Assembly: GCF_036373705.1 (NCBI RefSeq)
Contig: NC_089850.1
Location: 19,077,256-19,141,255 of the forward strand
Source: Amia ocellicauda
Lineage: Eukaryota > Chordata > Actinopteri > Amiiformes > Amiidae
DNA: 64,000 nucleotides
Reading direction: 5' to 3'
This document shows, one piece after another, positions 1-19,463 of this stretch. The first letter of the stretch is position 1. The number at the start of each line of letters is the position of its first letter. The position numbers were made by a program, and so were the translations under genes. The notes beneath the pieces are model-generated. The model was not told where the DNA came from. It saw only the letters and a program-made list of their open reading frames with translations, and did not search any database.

Positions 1-92
1 ATACATAAGTAAGCAGGAACATAAGGAAGCAAAGTTAATGAACATGCATAATATCAGGAGTGCTGAGCAGCCCTGGATATTAAGCTGTTGTA

Positions 93-720
93 TTACAGGT
101 ACAGTCTGAACAGATGTGTCTTGAGTGATTGCTGGAAGATGGTCAGGGACTCTGCTGTCCTGACCTCAGAGGGAAGGTCATTCCACCACTCAGGGGTCAG
201 GGATGAAAAGGCGCGGCTCTGGAGGAGGGGGAGTGGACTGGAGAGGGGCAATTGGAATGGAGAGATCAGAAGAAGGTGAAAAGGAGGAGGGAAAGAAGAG
301 ATCAGATTTGGAAAGGTTCAGCTTGGAATGATACGAGTGCATAAAGGAGGAGATAGCAGAGAGACGGGAAGAGATGCGAGAGGGGATGATGGGGTCAGAT
401 GAGGGAAAAGACAGGAAGATCTGGGCATCATCTGCATAGAAGTGGTAGGAGAAACCATGGGATGAGATGAGGGGGGCCCAGGGAGTGGGTGTAGAGAGAG
501 AACAGGAGGGAGTCCAGGACAGATCCATGCCATGTCACTTGGTGGGTGCGACCTTTTAGGTAGGAGGGTGGGTTTCTTGGAGGAGTGGAATCAGATACAG
601 CAGCCAGAGTAATGGAAAATGTGGATATCAACAATTTTAGGAAAGGAGGCAGAGAGAATCAAGGGAGGAGGTGAGAGAGGAAAAAAAGGTGGAAGTAGCA
701 CAGTCAATAGATGCTTTTTA
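93..720 (-). mobile_element. CR1/L2-like LINE remnant (reverse transcriptase fragments)
   Basis: Read on the minus strand, this holds pieces of a non-LTR retrotransposon ORF2. From about 720 down to 430 come frame-broken fragments of the RT region, including residues resembling a GSVLGPLLFSLYT block. From 528 to 190 one frame carries FYADDAQIFLSF, the YADD catalytic box of reverse transcriptase. From about 180 to 93 another frame reads WNDLPSEVRTAESL and ends in LFRLYL plus stop, a typical C-terminal end of fish L2/CR1-type LINEs. The part between the YADD box and the C-terminus is much too short, so an internal deletion is likely. It is a dead copy with several frameshifts. The clade is assigned by motif recognition only. 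Confidence 0.8.
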
Positions 721-3374
721 CCACCTCCAAAGAAATACAAAACCTCATAAAACATAAAACATCAACTAAGTAGATATATAAACAGAACTCCAGAACTGCT
801 GTTTTGTTTTAATTTTTAATTTTAATGTATTATTTATTACATTTCAATTAGCATGATTTGTCAGCACCATTTTGAATAAAACTAATCAAAATTTTAATGT
901 ATTTTAGTTTTTCATTGAACTTACAGTTTAGACTATGTTGCATGAAAGAAATCACACAAAGTGAGAAAGAAATACATTATTTTAGTAGATTATCACAATC
1001 AGTAATTTAGTGTTCAAGTATTTCAGTTACAATCCAGCATTTAATTTAAATGAACATAAAACAGTTAATATAAGAAAAATAACACATTTTATGGTATTCT
1101 GGCTATAAGTGTAACCAGTCTATTCCCTCCTATGGCTACACACAGTGTTTTAGAGATTTCTTGTTTTAGAATCATCACCATCATGGCAAAATTATCATAT
1201 TATAAAATTATATTGTTCCCCATAGTGACTATTATGTTAGAAACAATGAATATTTTGTCTTGTTAAGTTGTCATTACTGCAAATAGATTCCTTCTAATGG
1301 CTACCCACTCACCCAACACAACTAAAAATGTGGTGAGTCATCGTCAGGTATGAAAAACAGCAGACCTGTGTGCTGTGTGTTCTTCATGCAAGGGTGAGCT
1401 CAGCGGTTAACACCCTGCACATACTTTTAACAGATTTAACACAGTAACACATCATTGTACAGAACGATGTCATGGCTGGAGTCTGCAGTAAAGACAGCAC
1501 TCCCTGATGTTCCTGTTACAGCTGGGCCCTGCAGTTCCTAGAGAGGTCTTCTGGCTCTCGTTCCCACCCAGCTCCCAGGTGCTTGACTGTTCTGCTTAGT
1601 GGATTTACTGGATGAACCTGTTGTTTCTCTCCAGGCTGCAAAATGGTGTGACAGGGAGTGGTCCCTTAAAAAGCTCCTCATTCTCCTCATTCAATTTCTC
1701 CAATCAGTCTCTCCTCATCATCTGCACTTACAGGTACCCTCTTCTTTCAACAGAGGACAGAAGGGAATGATTTCTCAGCAGAATTCACTACCTCTCCTCA
1801 TCGCCTCTGTTTCACCAATGCACTATACCTATCTCCTTCCATCCGCTGTGTTTGCTAATATGTGAATCAGCTCTAGGCTCACTGAAAATATCAAGAAGCA
1901 TAGCACTTGTGATCTTACACAATTAACCATCAGTAAGCGACCGATATATCTCATCATCTCGAAAATTATCTCCAGTCGGAAATATCGGTCTAGTTGTAAA
2001 AACTATTTTCATCATTCATCCTGGCTCGTCTGATAGTGTCACACACACCCCTTGGTGCCTCATAATGTCTCACAGTAATCCCTAAACTGCCAGAGGAGAT
2101 TTATTTAGTTAAGTGTCTCAGATTGGGCACTGAAAATGATCCACAGTGCAGTCACTTGGTATGTTTTTCTAATACTTCTTGTCTCATTTTGTTAAAAGGG
2201 TTGGTTGTTCTTTTGCACCTTCAGTTAAAAACAGTACAATGATTTCCAAAGATGTGATCACACCTGACAAAGTTTGCTTTCTTTAGATTAGATAAACACC
2301 CCCTGAAATTACCAGCAACAAAGCTAACTATAAACATCTGTGCTTCTCATTACACACATTTCTAAATGAGAAAATTGTCTAAAAGGTGAAAATTATACCT
2401 TTACACCAAGTCCATGCTACCACAGATCTTTTTGCTTGTTTATTTATAATACCTTTGTTTACCTATTCCTACTAAAAACTTAAGTGCTTCATAATGGTTT
2501 GGAGAAATACTATTAAACATGTACATTGGGGCATTTCAAACCCACTCAGCACCTCTACAAAGGTATTTTGGGTTGTAGAGCAAAACTATTCACTGAATAG
2601 TTACTAAAATTGAAAAGTTATCAACTTGGAACACTGAGTCGCTATACAGAACCAAAGAATCTTCCAATCTTCCACTAGAAATGAGGAAATCTGTTAAAAA
2701 TCTTCTTGATTTAAGAAAGCATGAAATTAAGACAATCAGCAAAACCCCTCCCCGCTGCTGTGAACCTTTCATTGTTTGCTCTTTCTCTCCCCAGAAAGCA
2801 ATAAGCTAAAACTATTTCTTATTTATTTTTAGTCTAGCTATAAAGGCACTGAAAATACAGCGTGCTACCTGACTGTATTTTTAGCGGCTGTAACAGAAAA
2901 ATAAACATGACAGGGCCGGGGCTAATGAGTGCTCAAAATTATATTCAGGCCCATTAAAGGGATTGTGATAACACAAATACTCACAGGTAAATAACTCTTT
3001 TGAATTGAGAATTGGGACGTGGTGATACTCTGAGAAACGGAGAAATTGTGGTACATCACCCTGTTGTGTTGCATACCAGCCCGCTTCAAGCACAGGGCTT
3101 GTAAACGATACAGAGCCTCTGAAAATGCACATTTCTTAATTTAGTGGGGAAAATGTCTGATGGTATTAATAAAAAACACAGTGTGTTTGTAGAAAGGGAA
3201 GAGGTCTTCTCTCTCCTCGTGTTCTGCCAAAAATTCCAGTCACTATATTTTAGAACAATGGTGCAGAATAATGGAACACTGATACAGTGAGGGAAAATAT
3301 GTGTGACTTACTGTATTACATGAAACACTGCAATCTTCACCAGATCAGAATGGTTTATGGGTAAGATAAACAGG
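721..3374. other. Intergenic, no gene recognised
   Basis: AT-rich sequence with no ORF resembling a known protein and no splice-linked coding exons that I can see. The short open frames (1599-1865 plus, 2590-2772 and 2881-3132 minus) have no recognisable motifs and look random. Confidence 0.5.
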
Positions 3375-3604
3375 TACAGTGAGGGAAAAAAGTATTTGAT
3401 CCCCTGCTGATTTTGTACGTTTGCCTACTGACAAAGAAATGATCAGTCTATAATTTTAATGGTAGGTGTATTTTAACAGTGAGAGACAGAATAATAACAA
3501 AAAAATCCAGAAAAACGCATTTCAAAAAAGTTATAAATTGATTTGCATGTTAATGAGGGAAATAAGTATTTGATCCCCTATCAATCAGCAAGATTTCTGG
3601 CTCC

Positions 3605-3701
3605 CAGGTGTCTTTTACACAGGTAACGAGCTGAGATTAGGAGCACTCTCTTAAAGGGAGTGCTCCTAATCTCAGCTCGTTACCTGTATAAAAGACACCT
3701 G
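3605..3701. repeat. 44-bp inverted repeat in Tc1 leader
   Basis: Arms at 3605-3648 and 3658-3701 are complementary at 43 of 44 positions, around a 9-nt spacer. It lies 42 bp before the transposase ATG at 3744. The second copy of this family has the same structure at 35771-35814 and 35824-35867, where the arms match perfectly. RNA from this region would fold into a long hairpin directly in front of the ORF. Its function is unknown. Confidence 0.9.
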
Positions 3702-3743
3702 TCCACAGAAGCAATCAATCAATCAGATTCCAAACTCTCCACC

Positions 3744-4620
<877 letters not shown>

Positions 4621-4987
4621 GTCGAAGGGGTCAAATACTTATTTCCCTCATTAACATGCAAATCAATTTATAACTTTTTTTGAAATGCGTTTTTCTGGAT
4701 TTTTTTGTTGTTATTCTGTCTCTCACTGTTAAAATACACCTACCATTAAAATTATAGACTGATCATTTCTTGGTCAGTGGGCAAACGTACAAAATCAGCA
4801 GGGGATCAAATACTTTTTTCCCTCACTGTATGCCACCTGTAAAATGCAGCAAAAAAATACTGAACATATAAATACAAATAGGCTGTGTATTGGAAAGTCG
4901 ACATCTGAAGGGCTTTTCACACATAAGAGAGAGAAGGAGGGAGAAGGAGAGGGAAAGGGAGGGGCCAGAGGTGTGCATCTCTCCATC

Positions 4988-6034
4988 TCACTTCACCTTC
5001 TCATTCAGCCGGCGCTCAACATGCCTCAGGAGGCAGGCGGCGGTCAGGAGGCTGCAGAAGACGTGGAGGGGGAAGGAGGCACAGGCGGTCAGGAGCTCCC
5101 CGGAGCTGTGCACCTGCAGGACGGCCTCTTGGCGGCCCAGGAAGTCGGAGAAGACGGCCTCCAGCTGGCAAAGGGTGCAGAGCGAGAGGAAGAGGTGGAA
5201 GATCTGGTGTCCGTGTCCCACGATGTCACAGCGGCCAGGCAGGAAGCGCTCGGGCACCGGAACGGAGAAGAAGAAGGCGGACAGGAGAAAGAAGAGCACC
5301 TGCAGAGCGTGGAGGCCCATGGGCGGCTCGTTCCAGGGGCAGGTGAGCAGGCGGTGGGCAATGGGGCTGATGTTCAGGAGGTAGGCCAGGCTGGTGGGGA
5401 TGAGCTGGCAGATCTTCCTCTTCACAGGGTAGGGCCGGCGGTAGCGGTACTTGGCGTAGCAGCAGCTGGCACACGACAGCCAACCCAGGAGGGCAGCGCC
5501 TGGCAGGAAGTAGGCCGCTGCGGGGCTCTCACGCCAGCCCCGGTCAGAGCTGTAGAAGTAGTGGACCAGGGCACTGCCGTACTGGTAGACGCTGACACCC
5601 ACGTAGTCTGCGAAGTAGAGCGAGTAGTGGGCCAGCTCAGAGCGCGACTGCAGCAGGTGGGCCGCCACACTGCAGCCCAGGTAGGTGAGGGCTGAGAGCA
5701 GGTAGAGGCACAGCGGCAGGGAGAGAGCGGACAGCGCCAGGCCCGAGGCACCCGCTAAGACCCAGAAGCGAAGCAGCACCGCCAGCGCTGCCAGCAGGTG
5801 GGTCCATACATTCAGTGCCTCGTTGTGCTGCTGGAAGAGGCTCAGGAAGTAGAAGCGCCACGACTGCCCCACTGGCCGGTACCCTGACAGGATGTAGGGC
5901 TCCCGGAAGAGGCTGGGCACATCCGAGTCCCGCACTGTGCCGGGCAAGGCGGGCAGGCACATCTCTAGCCGTCTGGGCAGTCGCCGTAGCTGCTGCAGGC
6001 TCACAGCCAGGACGCTCAGGGTGGCGCCACTCAT
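4988..6034 (-). CDS. paqr8: Membrane progestin receptor beta (PAQR8)
   Basis: Single-exon ORF of 348 aa, read from the ATG at 6034 (six bases inside the longest open frame) to TGA at 4988-4990. It encodes a multi-pass progestin/adipoQ receptor that binds progestins at the plasma membrane and signals non-genomically. The N-terminal SLQQLRRLPRRLE and LFREPYILSGYRP blocks distinguish PAQR8 from PAQR7. Conserved PAQR motifs are QQHNEALNVWTHLLAA (about 69-83), YFADYVGVSVYQYGSAL (140-156), CCYAKYRYRRPYPV (191-204) and GHGHQIFHLFL (273-283), with hydrophobic segments throughout. Length is close to the 354 aa of the human protein as I recall it. The gene points away from mcm3, as in human. The downstream flank is a Tc1 element from 4828, so the 3' UTR probably runs into it. 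The GC-rich coding sequence contrasts with its surroundings. Confidence 0.96.
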   Translation of the reverse strand: MSGATLSVLAVSLQQLRRLPRRLEMCLPALPGTVRDSDVPSLFREPYILSGYRPVGQSWRFYFLSLFQQHNEALNVWTHLLAALAVLLRFWVLAGASGLALSALSLPLCLYLLSALTYLGCSVAAHLLQSRSELAHYSLYFADYVGVSVYQYGSALVHYFYSSDRGWRESPAAAYFLPGAALLGWLSCASCCYAKYRYRRPYPVKRKICQLIPTSLAYLLNISPIAHRLLTCPWNEPPMGLHALQVLFFLLSAFFFSVPVPERFLPGRCDIVGHGHQIFHLFLSLCTLCQLEAVFSDFLGRQEAVLQVHSSGELLTACASFPLHVFCSLLTAACLLRHVERRLNEKVK

Positions 6035-6088
6035 TCCCAACGCAGGTGATCCAGCAGGGGGACAGAGGAGACGGGCGCCAAGGTTGTC
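6035..6088 (-). other. paqr8: paqr8 5' UTR with candidate splice acceptor
   Basis: On the minus strand a pyrimidine-rich TTTTCTAAG precedes 6088, giving a possible acceptor about 54 nt upstream of the paqr8 ATG. It could join the candidate 5' exon ending at 9412. The acceptor is CTAAG rather than CAG, so this is tentative. Confidence 0.4.
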
Positions 6089-7920
6089 CTTAGAAAATCA
6101 AATGCACAAAACAAAGGATAGGTATGAGAAGAAGGCACAGAGACATCTTAAGTAAAGATGTCTGCTGAAGGTCACCCTGATTACTTTCCTGCATAATTCT
6201 GTGCTTTTACCTTGGCTTTCCTCTACATACAGCACTCATGCACTCTAGCTTCTTGTTGTGGAGTCATCATGGGCGAGTGTCATGAACTGCTGTGAATAAA
6301 GGTAAAGCCTGGGAGAGCTGAGAGACGGGAGGAAAACCGACTTCTTGCTTCAGTCAGGTTCAAGGAAAAGTCGTCCCATTATTTCACTTTTACAGGATCA
6401 GTTTAATATAAGATAAGGATGTACAGAGCGCACATGCACCCACTCTGATCAACAGTGAAGTGAACTGGGCTACACAATGCTGAAACCCTCCAACTTAAAT
6501 ACATCTCTTACAAGCACTGCAGCATGCATTACATACAGCTTGATCTTGTGTTCTTGCTGACCATGTTGTTGAAACATTGCCAATTGTCAACCCTTGGACC
6601 AATTCTAACATGGCCAAAGTCAACACATAAATCTCTTCATGTCACGATTGTTTTAGGAACATCTTGCGCTGAATATCACTGGCCTGTTCTAAGCTTTCCC
6701 AGCACACTGAACAAAGGTTACCCATCCTAAGACACTGAAAAGACACACAGGAAGCAGGAGTATACTGTACGTTTCAGTTTCATAGCATTAGAAAGTGAGA
6801 AAGAATGAAAAATATGTTACAGGGACAAATTAATAGTTGTGAATCAGAACTTCACATTTAATTAAATACAACTCTTAACACCCTACAACATCTTAACATC
6901 CAACTCACTCAACGTCAGATTAGCAACAAGCTGTTTATCCAAGTGTCATCATTCTGATGAGCAGGTGGGATCTGGGGCTGTATGGTTTCTTTTTTTGGGA
7001 GGAATTGCATTGTTAAACAAGCACAAATCTGAGGAAGGGCTGCTGTAAAGTTCTTTTTTAATTAATTCATTTACAAGCTGCTTGGAGTTCATCAGGACTG
7101 GGCTTTTCGCTTTTTTATTTAAGCCCCTTTAATGAAAAGAACGGGCTACATATTGGAGTGTGGCCATTCTCACTTGAAAACTGCATTTGTAATTCCTCAA
7201 ACTTGGCTCCTGAAGCCGTCTCTTAATGCATGCTCTCCACAGCAGTTTCTCAGAGTTGCTGAGGGCTTCCACATGGTGTCTGGAAAGGGGTTTCTGGCAC
7301 GCACAACACAGCTGCCCAACCTGAAGAAGAACAGTCATGATCCTTGTGCCAGAGGACCGATAACTGCCAGTTAGCATCTCGCATATGAACCCTGAATCTT
7401 AATCAGGAAGCCTCTTTATTTCGTGGTACGGATTTGCATTTTTACCTTCATTGAATAACCACAATGTTTATTTAGGGCCAGACCTAAAGCAAAAACCTTG
7501 ACCCATCACAGATTATATTTTCTGTTCTTTCCTGTCTGACAGAGCATTCTTCCTTTGAACTCATGCAAACTCATACCTCTTCATTATGGATAATTTGTGC
7601 AAACATTTTAAGTAAATACATTTAAAATATATAAATGTATTTATTTGTGAAATGTATGGACTGGTTTAGCTAATACAATTAATATGTGTCATGATTTCAA
7701 ATTATGAGAAATACAGTTTAGTTAGTTTCAGTCTATCGATAGCTGTCAAGGATTATAATTATTATTGGTTTTTAGTGAATGAATAAATAAAGAAACAAAA
7801 AACCCACAAACAATCACAAAACGTATTGATATCTTGAAATATGCAGGACATCTTTATGTTTCATGATTTTTCTCTGTTGAATTCTTCAAGGATCAAGAAT
7901 CAAGAAAGATTATAGTCTTA

Positions 7921-7980
7921 TGAATGAATGAATGATGGATGGATGGATGGATGGATGGATGGATAGATGGATGGGTGGGT
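7921..7980. repeat. (GAAT)n/(GGAT)n tetranucleotide microsatellite
   Basis: Tandem GAATGAAT followed by about ten GGAT units with minor interruptions (GATA, GGGT). Confidence 0.95.
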
Positions 7981-8501
7981 GAATTACTGAATTAAAGCAT
8001 AAGCAAAACAAGGTGTTGCTGGTATGAGAATAATGTACTTTCAAACATTCATATAGTCACACACAACAGGCAGTGATAAAACCCACTTGCAAAACAGCCC
8101 GTATCCACACGGGCGCAAACTTCTGTGCCTGTATGGTGACTAACTAACTCACAGGCTTGGCAATTTAAACAATTCCAAAAATATGTCACAGGGGCCACAG
8201 GGGCCACCGGCTTTAGCTGCCGAATGAAGGGAATCGAGATGGCAAATTATATCACATGAAGTTAGTTTTTACGCTATTGGCCGTTCAACTAATATGTCAG
8301 GTCAGCTGAATTTACTGGGACACACACACTTGATCAGAAAAGCACTCCAGGCTTCCCAGAGCAATATTATTTTTTATCAAACATTTTAAACAGTATGACT
8401 AGCCCACAATGGTTGGACACACACTAATGGATTAACCTAATACATGTAACTTTGTTTACAGGGATTAGTTCAATTGCACGACATTTATTTATTTGGCTAA
8501 G

Positions 8502-8505
<4 letters not shown>

Positions 8506-8560
<55 letters not shown>
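8506..8560. repeat. (TA)n microsatellite
   Basis: About 27 uninterrupted TA dinucleotides. Confidence 0.95.
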
Positions 8561-8563
<3 letters not shown>

Positions 8564-9412
8564 TACTTCACCAATAAATGATGTAGCTGTTTTCACTTGT
8601 ACTGTACCTGTAATGCATTATACTTCATACACTGTCTAATTGTGTAAAATGTCAATAATTAAATGATGCAACATACCTAAGTATATCATTATAACTGCAA
8701 AATACATCAGACCGGTATTAAGGTTGTTTTCTTTTCTTTTAATGTAACACACAAAAACTACAAAAATGTACTCTTGGCGTATCTGTGGTCGCCTATTTGA
8801 ACAGACACCTTGCTTATTAGAAGTTATACACGTCGGTGATTGACAATAGCTAGTTTGCATTAGTAGTATTTAACATTTTCCAGGGGAAACACGCCGGGAG
8901 AAGTTCAGCCAGTCTAGAAATGGTTGAAAAGCTCTTTTTGTTTTTGGTGTCCCCCCTGGACTTCATTTGAAAGTGTAAGGAGAAAGTGCTGCACAGACGT
9001 GCGCTGCGTATTAATCGAGCCAGTGTAATACCCTGCCCATTGATTCACAAATTGTCTTTTATTGAATAATGTCCTTAACAACACATTGAACAACAACAAA
9101 AATAAAAAAAGCCCCCAAAATCCAATGAAACAAACACATCCCTGCTATGGAGACTTTATTTTTAATTGGCTGCTTAATCCAAGTCACATGGAACCCAATG
9201 TTCACAACTAACCCGGTCTTTCCCCTCAGCAAGACTGACGACAAATCAATGAAAGATTATTATTATTACTATTACTAATACTTTTACTACTTTTTATACT
9301 GCAAATACCAATCAATTCATCTGTCTATATGTGGTATTGCCATCTGTATGTGCCACAGCGCTCCAACACCCCTGTACCCTAACATGCCAACCTACAAGAT
9401 TGCCAGCTTACC

Positions 9413-9800
9413 TTTATGGCGACGGATGAATGCTCTGGTGAACAGAAGCGCCGCACATGGACACTGTCTCCCAGCTCTCAGGCCCCGGCACCGGCCGCAC
9501 CAGCACCGCAACTCAGCGCAACTCAGCGCAACCCGCGCTATGGCAACTCACCACAACTGAGCCTCCGGGCGGGACCGTGAGCGCAGATGTGCGCAGTTCT
9601 GCCGGGTCTGCGCGGCTCGGCCAATGGGAGCGGTGCGATTGTGCAGGTCTGCGCAGAACTGCGGACATCTGCGCTACAACAACGCGACCGTCGATACTTG
9701 GCTTCGTCTGTTTAATGTGTGGGACGACACACCCACAAGTGTTGTCCTTCCCTTTGACACGAACATAATCACATCAGCGTCTCCACACGCCGTGCCGTGC
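9413..9800 (-). promoter_or_regulatory. paqr8: CpG-rich block with candidate paqr8 5' exon and promoter
   Basis: This GC- and CpG-rich island stands out from AT-rich flanks. On the minus strand it ends with CGCCATAAAG followed by GTAAGC, a good splice donor at 9412/9411. A CCAAT box lies at 9621-9625. The orientation of the donor fits a noncoding first exon of paqr8 spliced to about 6088. Some tandem GC-rich motif repetition is visible (GCAACTCAGC twice, several TGCGCAG repeats). A transcription start inside the block cannot be fixed from sequence. Confidence 0.5.
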
Positions 9801-9859
9801 CCTCAGCTAACAACTTTAAATGTCGGGCAGTGGAAGGAATTTAATTGTACAGCTAATCA

Positions 9860-10060
9860 CAATTATTGTTATTTGTTTCTTAGCAGACGCCCTTATCCAG
9901 GGTGACTTACAAAACATAAGAGCATTATAAAAGTGCAATACAGTCTAGAATTACAGATCAAAACAGTACACATGACAAGCTCAAAATTACATAAGTGCAT
10001 AAGAAAATATACAGTTAATACAAGTGCTACATCCTGAAGTCATAGCTAATAGCTCAGAGG
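9860..10060. repeat. Dispersed fish repeat fragment (CAGACGCCCTTATCCAGGG core)
   Basis: The segment around 9880-9910 has a TTAGCAGACGCCCTTATCC core followed by GGTGACTTAC. A diverged relative is at 38740-38800. Such cores recur in many fish genomes, which is recalled knowledge. The element class was not determined. Confidence 0.5.
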
Positions 10061-11499
10061 AAGGGGACATAGGGGCCAACATAGGGGGGCTGAACCTGTA
10101 TTTTCTCTCAGTCCCTCTAAAAATAATACGATTATGAAGTAATGGTGTGGTCAAACAGTCCAACAAAACACCGTCAACACCCCCCCCCCCCCGATCCTGG
10201 ACACCGTTTCGAAGCCCCCCTAAAACTTGATATAAATGATAGTATATATAACTGATATAAATAACATGAGTACTAGCAATGTAAAAGACATGATACAAAA
10301 GTGTAAACCTATAAACCTTATAATATTTGTTTACCATGGTACACTACACTTTCCCATATTTTAGAATTATTTACCTTATTTTTACCACCATGCACTAAAC
10401 TTTATATTTAGCATGGTACACCACACTACACTTTACTGTGTCATAAGTGATCACAATTCCATACAGGAGTAAGAAAAGTGTAATACATCCCCAACAAATG
10501 TCATACATGGCCAAACAATGTCATGCTTTCACCAAAACACCTTATCATACAGGACTGAAAAGACCTGCAGGACAGGGGTCGGCAGCTAGATTTGTGAGCT
10601 AATAGACTGCGGGCCAGAACATAATTACCATATAATATTACGATGGTTTTTCTGGTAAGAGAGGGGGGGAGCTGACAGTGTTTTCTCCGGTAAGAGCGGG
10701 GGGCTTTGGGGGGCCAAATAATAATGCTGCAGGCCGCCAGTGGCCTGCTGGGGACAAAACTAGTGTCCTAGGGGACAGCCAAAATGCATCCATATACATC
10801 TGCATAGTTTTTGCAAGTTTCTCTGAAAATCTTGTCATACATCATTATTATTACATATAGAATTTATTGCCTAGTCTGTTGGCCTAGATCGACATCGCTC
10901 TATATATACACCATACATACCACACTGTGCTGTAATACACTGCAATGCACTATGATGAACTGTTATGTAACACTATATTGTATTGTATTATAATGTACTA
11001 TATTAGATATACTGTAACATCGCAACTACAAATCCGATCGTGTTTTCACATCCAGACCATGTTATTTTTTCAGATTTATAAACAGCAGGACAAATAACTG
11101 TCACAATATACAAGTATTTTATCAGAACGATTAGTAAAACATTACATTTTTCCATACTTGGAGGTCCCTCATAATTTGAGATCCTGAGATGTAGCTTACT
11201 TATTTAATGGCTAAACCCTGGCATTGCAGACACAGTTGGACTGAAATGTAATTACATGTTAATAGATTGTTATGTGGGAATTATAGAGCTGGGAAGTTCC
11301 TAAAAAAATACATGCACAGGGAAGCCCAGCAACAGTCTGTCTTTTATCTTTATTTTTTAACATGAATTTGTATTACTTAAATCATACTAGACCCAATATA
11401 CATGTTCAACTAACTGTAAAAGTATACTGCGTATGATAATTGATCAAACAAAGTAAAAGCCGCTCAATTGTTGGCTCTACTCGCTTCGTCTCTCCAGCA
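10061..11499. other. Intergenic, no gene recognised
   Basis: Low-complexity AT-rich sequence with a C run at 10183-10194. Degenerate short repeats occur at 10330-10440 (variants of CATGGTACACTACACTTT) and 10915-10990 (variants of ACACTGCAATGCACTAT). No coding potential recognised. Confidence 0.5.
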
Positions 11500-11866
11500 C
11501 TACAAGCCCACTTCCTTCCTGCGCATGTGCGTGTCGTTTCCGGTGGATTTGGCGCGCCGGGAGGCAGTGCGGACTGAAGCCGGAAACCCCCGCAGCTGCT
11601 CGCTCATTGGCTGTCCTGAGCCAATCCGCGCCACATCTCAGCCTGAGAGCCGCTGATTGGACAGTCCCGGCCAGCGCGCGCTGTATGCTAATGACCCCGC
11701 CGCCGCGGACCAATCCTGTGCGAGACGCCCGTCCGCCGTGCTCGTCTCTGGCGGGAAAACGCTGCAGTTTCGCAGAGGAGAAGGTGGAAGCAGCTCCACA
11801 TGTGCACACGGTTGGCCAGATTGAATTGATACAAGTTAAAACTTAATTTAAGATCTGATTACCAGA
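11500..11866 (+). promoter_or_regulatory. mcm3: mcm3 promoter and 5' UTR with E2F and CCAAT motifs
   Basis: A CpG-rich TATA-less block directly before the mcm3 ATG. E2F-type sites are TTTGGCGC at 11548-11555 and TGGCGGGAAAA at 11749-11759 (complement TTTTCCCGCCA). CCAAT/ATTGG boxes suited to NF-Y lie at 11606-11610, 11621-11625, 11656-11660 and 11710-11714, spaced roughly 11 to 50 bp apart. E2F plus NF-Y is the classic architecture of G1/S-induced replication genes, so growth-regulated transcription is inferred. The exact start site is not known. Confidence 0.85.
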
Positions 11867-18288
<6,422 letters not shown>

Positions 18289-18945
18289 CAGCGCGAGGGC
18301 AGCAGTGAGTGCGAGTAAAGCACCAAGCGAGAGGAAGCGCATTTGACGACCTGCATTTCAGAGTGGGCTTTCCTCAGTTGAGTCTTGTTGTGTCCATTGA
18401 GGCCTGGACTCGGGTTTGGGCTTCTTAAGGCAACCCCGCTCCTCTGTTCCTTACGGGGGGAAACCCATTTTATTTTATTTTATTTTTTCAAGTCAGAAGC
18501 CAGCGTATTTTAATTGTTTTATTTTTAATTTGATCTCCAAACAGTGTTTAAGTTATCACTCATAGTCTTGCTGTTTCCCAATCTTTAAATCATAACAGGC
18601 AGAATAATAACATCACTCTGGCTCTTGCCATTCTGCACTAAAGCATTTACTGAGAATTCACCAGCCAAGCTTACAGACTCTGTATGTGCCTTTCACCTCA
18701 CAGACTTGCATTCAGTTCAAGTTGATCTAAGGACACAGTACCTTTTGGTTTTGTTTTTGAGATTTTTTTGTAAATGTAAAAAAAGTGAAAGAAATGTAAA
18801 TATTTGTACCTCTGCTTTAAAATGTTTTCAAGTGTCTTCAAAAAGGAGAGAAAGCTGTAATGCTTCTCTCAGAAATCTAAAATAATTTGCTTCTGTTGCA
18901 GACAGACAAGTTTGGATTAAACCTGATTTTCTATAAGGCTGCTGG
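18289..18945 (+). other. mcm3: mcm3 3' UTR
   Basis: Noncoding sequence following the mcm3 TGA. The variant polyadenylation signal ATTAAA at 18916-18921 is followed by GT/T-rich sequence and is the best candidate for the transcript end. No AATAAA hexamer closer to the stop was noticed. Confidence 0.55.
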
Positions 18946-19124
18946 AGCTCGTCTTTCCTTCCTTTCCCCACATGACCGTTAATGTGCACAGGCAATATGT
19001 TTTCATGGCATCCGCGGAACATGCAGGATGAGAATTGTCAAGTGGACGGGAATTTCCAGTCTGTGTGTTTGTGTTAAAGTAAGAACAGAGGCGAGTTTAT
19101 TTATGGATCGTTATTCAGTTAATT

Positions 19125-19229
19125 CAGAGGTTCCCAAACTGGGACCCCACAGGGATTTTTGTAGGTGGGGGTCTTCAGCCAGAATCTGGTTGGCATAGGG
19201 GTCCTTGGGCAGAAAAAAGGGAACCCCTG
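19125..19229. mobile_element. Short hAT-like MITE remnant
   Basis: Starts CAGAGGTTCCCAAACTGG and ends GGGAACCCCTG, so the termini form imperfect inverted repeats of the CAGNGGTTCCC type used by hAT elements. Flanking octamers AGTTAATT (19117-19124) and CATTAATT (19230-19237) agree at 6 of 8 positions, consistent with an aged 8-bp target duplication. About 105 bp, noncoding. Confidence 0.6.
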
Positions 19230-19463
19230 CATTAATTGGACTTAATGAGAACTGGGAACAGGGTTTGAACCAAAGCCAGAAGATACTGTCTCCTCCTGGA
19301 CTGGGGTTCTGGACAGTCTTCCAGTTGCATGGCGTGCCACCCATATGAATGAAAGCTACCAACTTGTAAAATAATGTGTACACGTGCATTGAGTTCAGGG
19401 TGGCAAATTTTATTTCATACCGTCAGGAACTCTGTGAGTTTAACATTACCATAACTACACATA

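Larger units (their letters stand above)
6090..9411. other. Putative paqr8 first intron / intergenic AT-rich DNA
   Basis: No coding exon recognised. Contents are AT-rich unique sequence, a GATG-type microsatellite at 7921-7980 and a TA microsatellite at 8506-8560. If the 5' exon at 9413 onward belongs to paqr8, this stretch is its intron. Confidence 0.4.

Noticed and set aside
4844-5695. 283-aa plus-strand open frame opposite paqr8
   Set aside because: It is the antisense shadow of the GC-rich paqr8 exon; its composition (E, G, Q, A rich) has no domain, while the minus frame is a clear PAQR8.
7921-7980. CRISPR-like regular repeats
   Set aside because: Simple tetranucleotide microsatellite without spacers.
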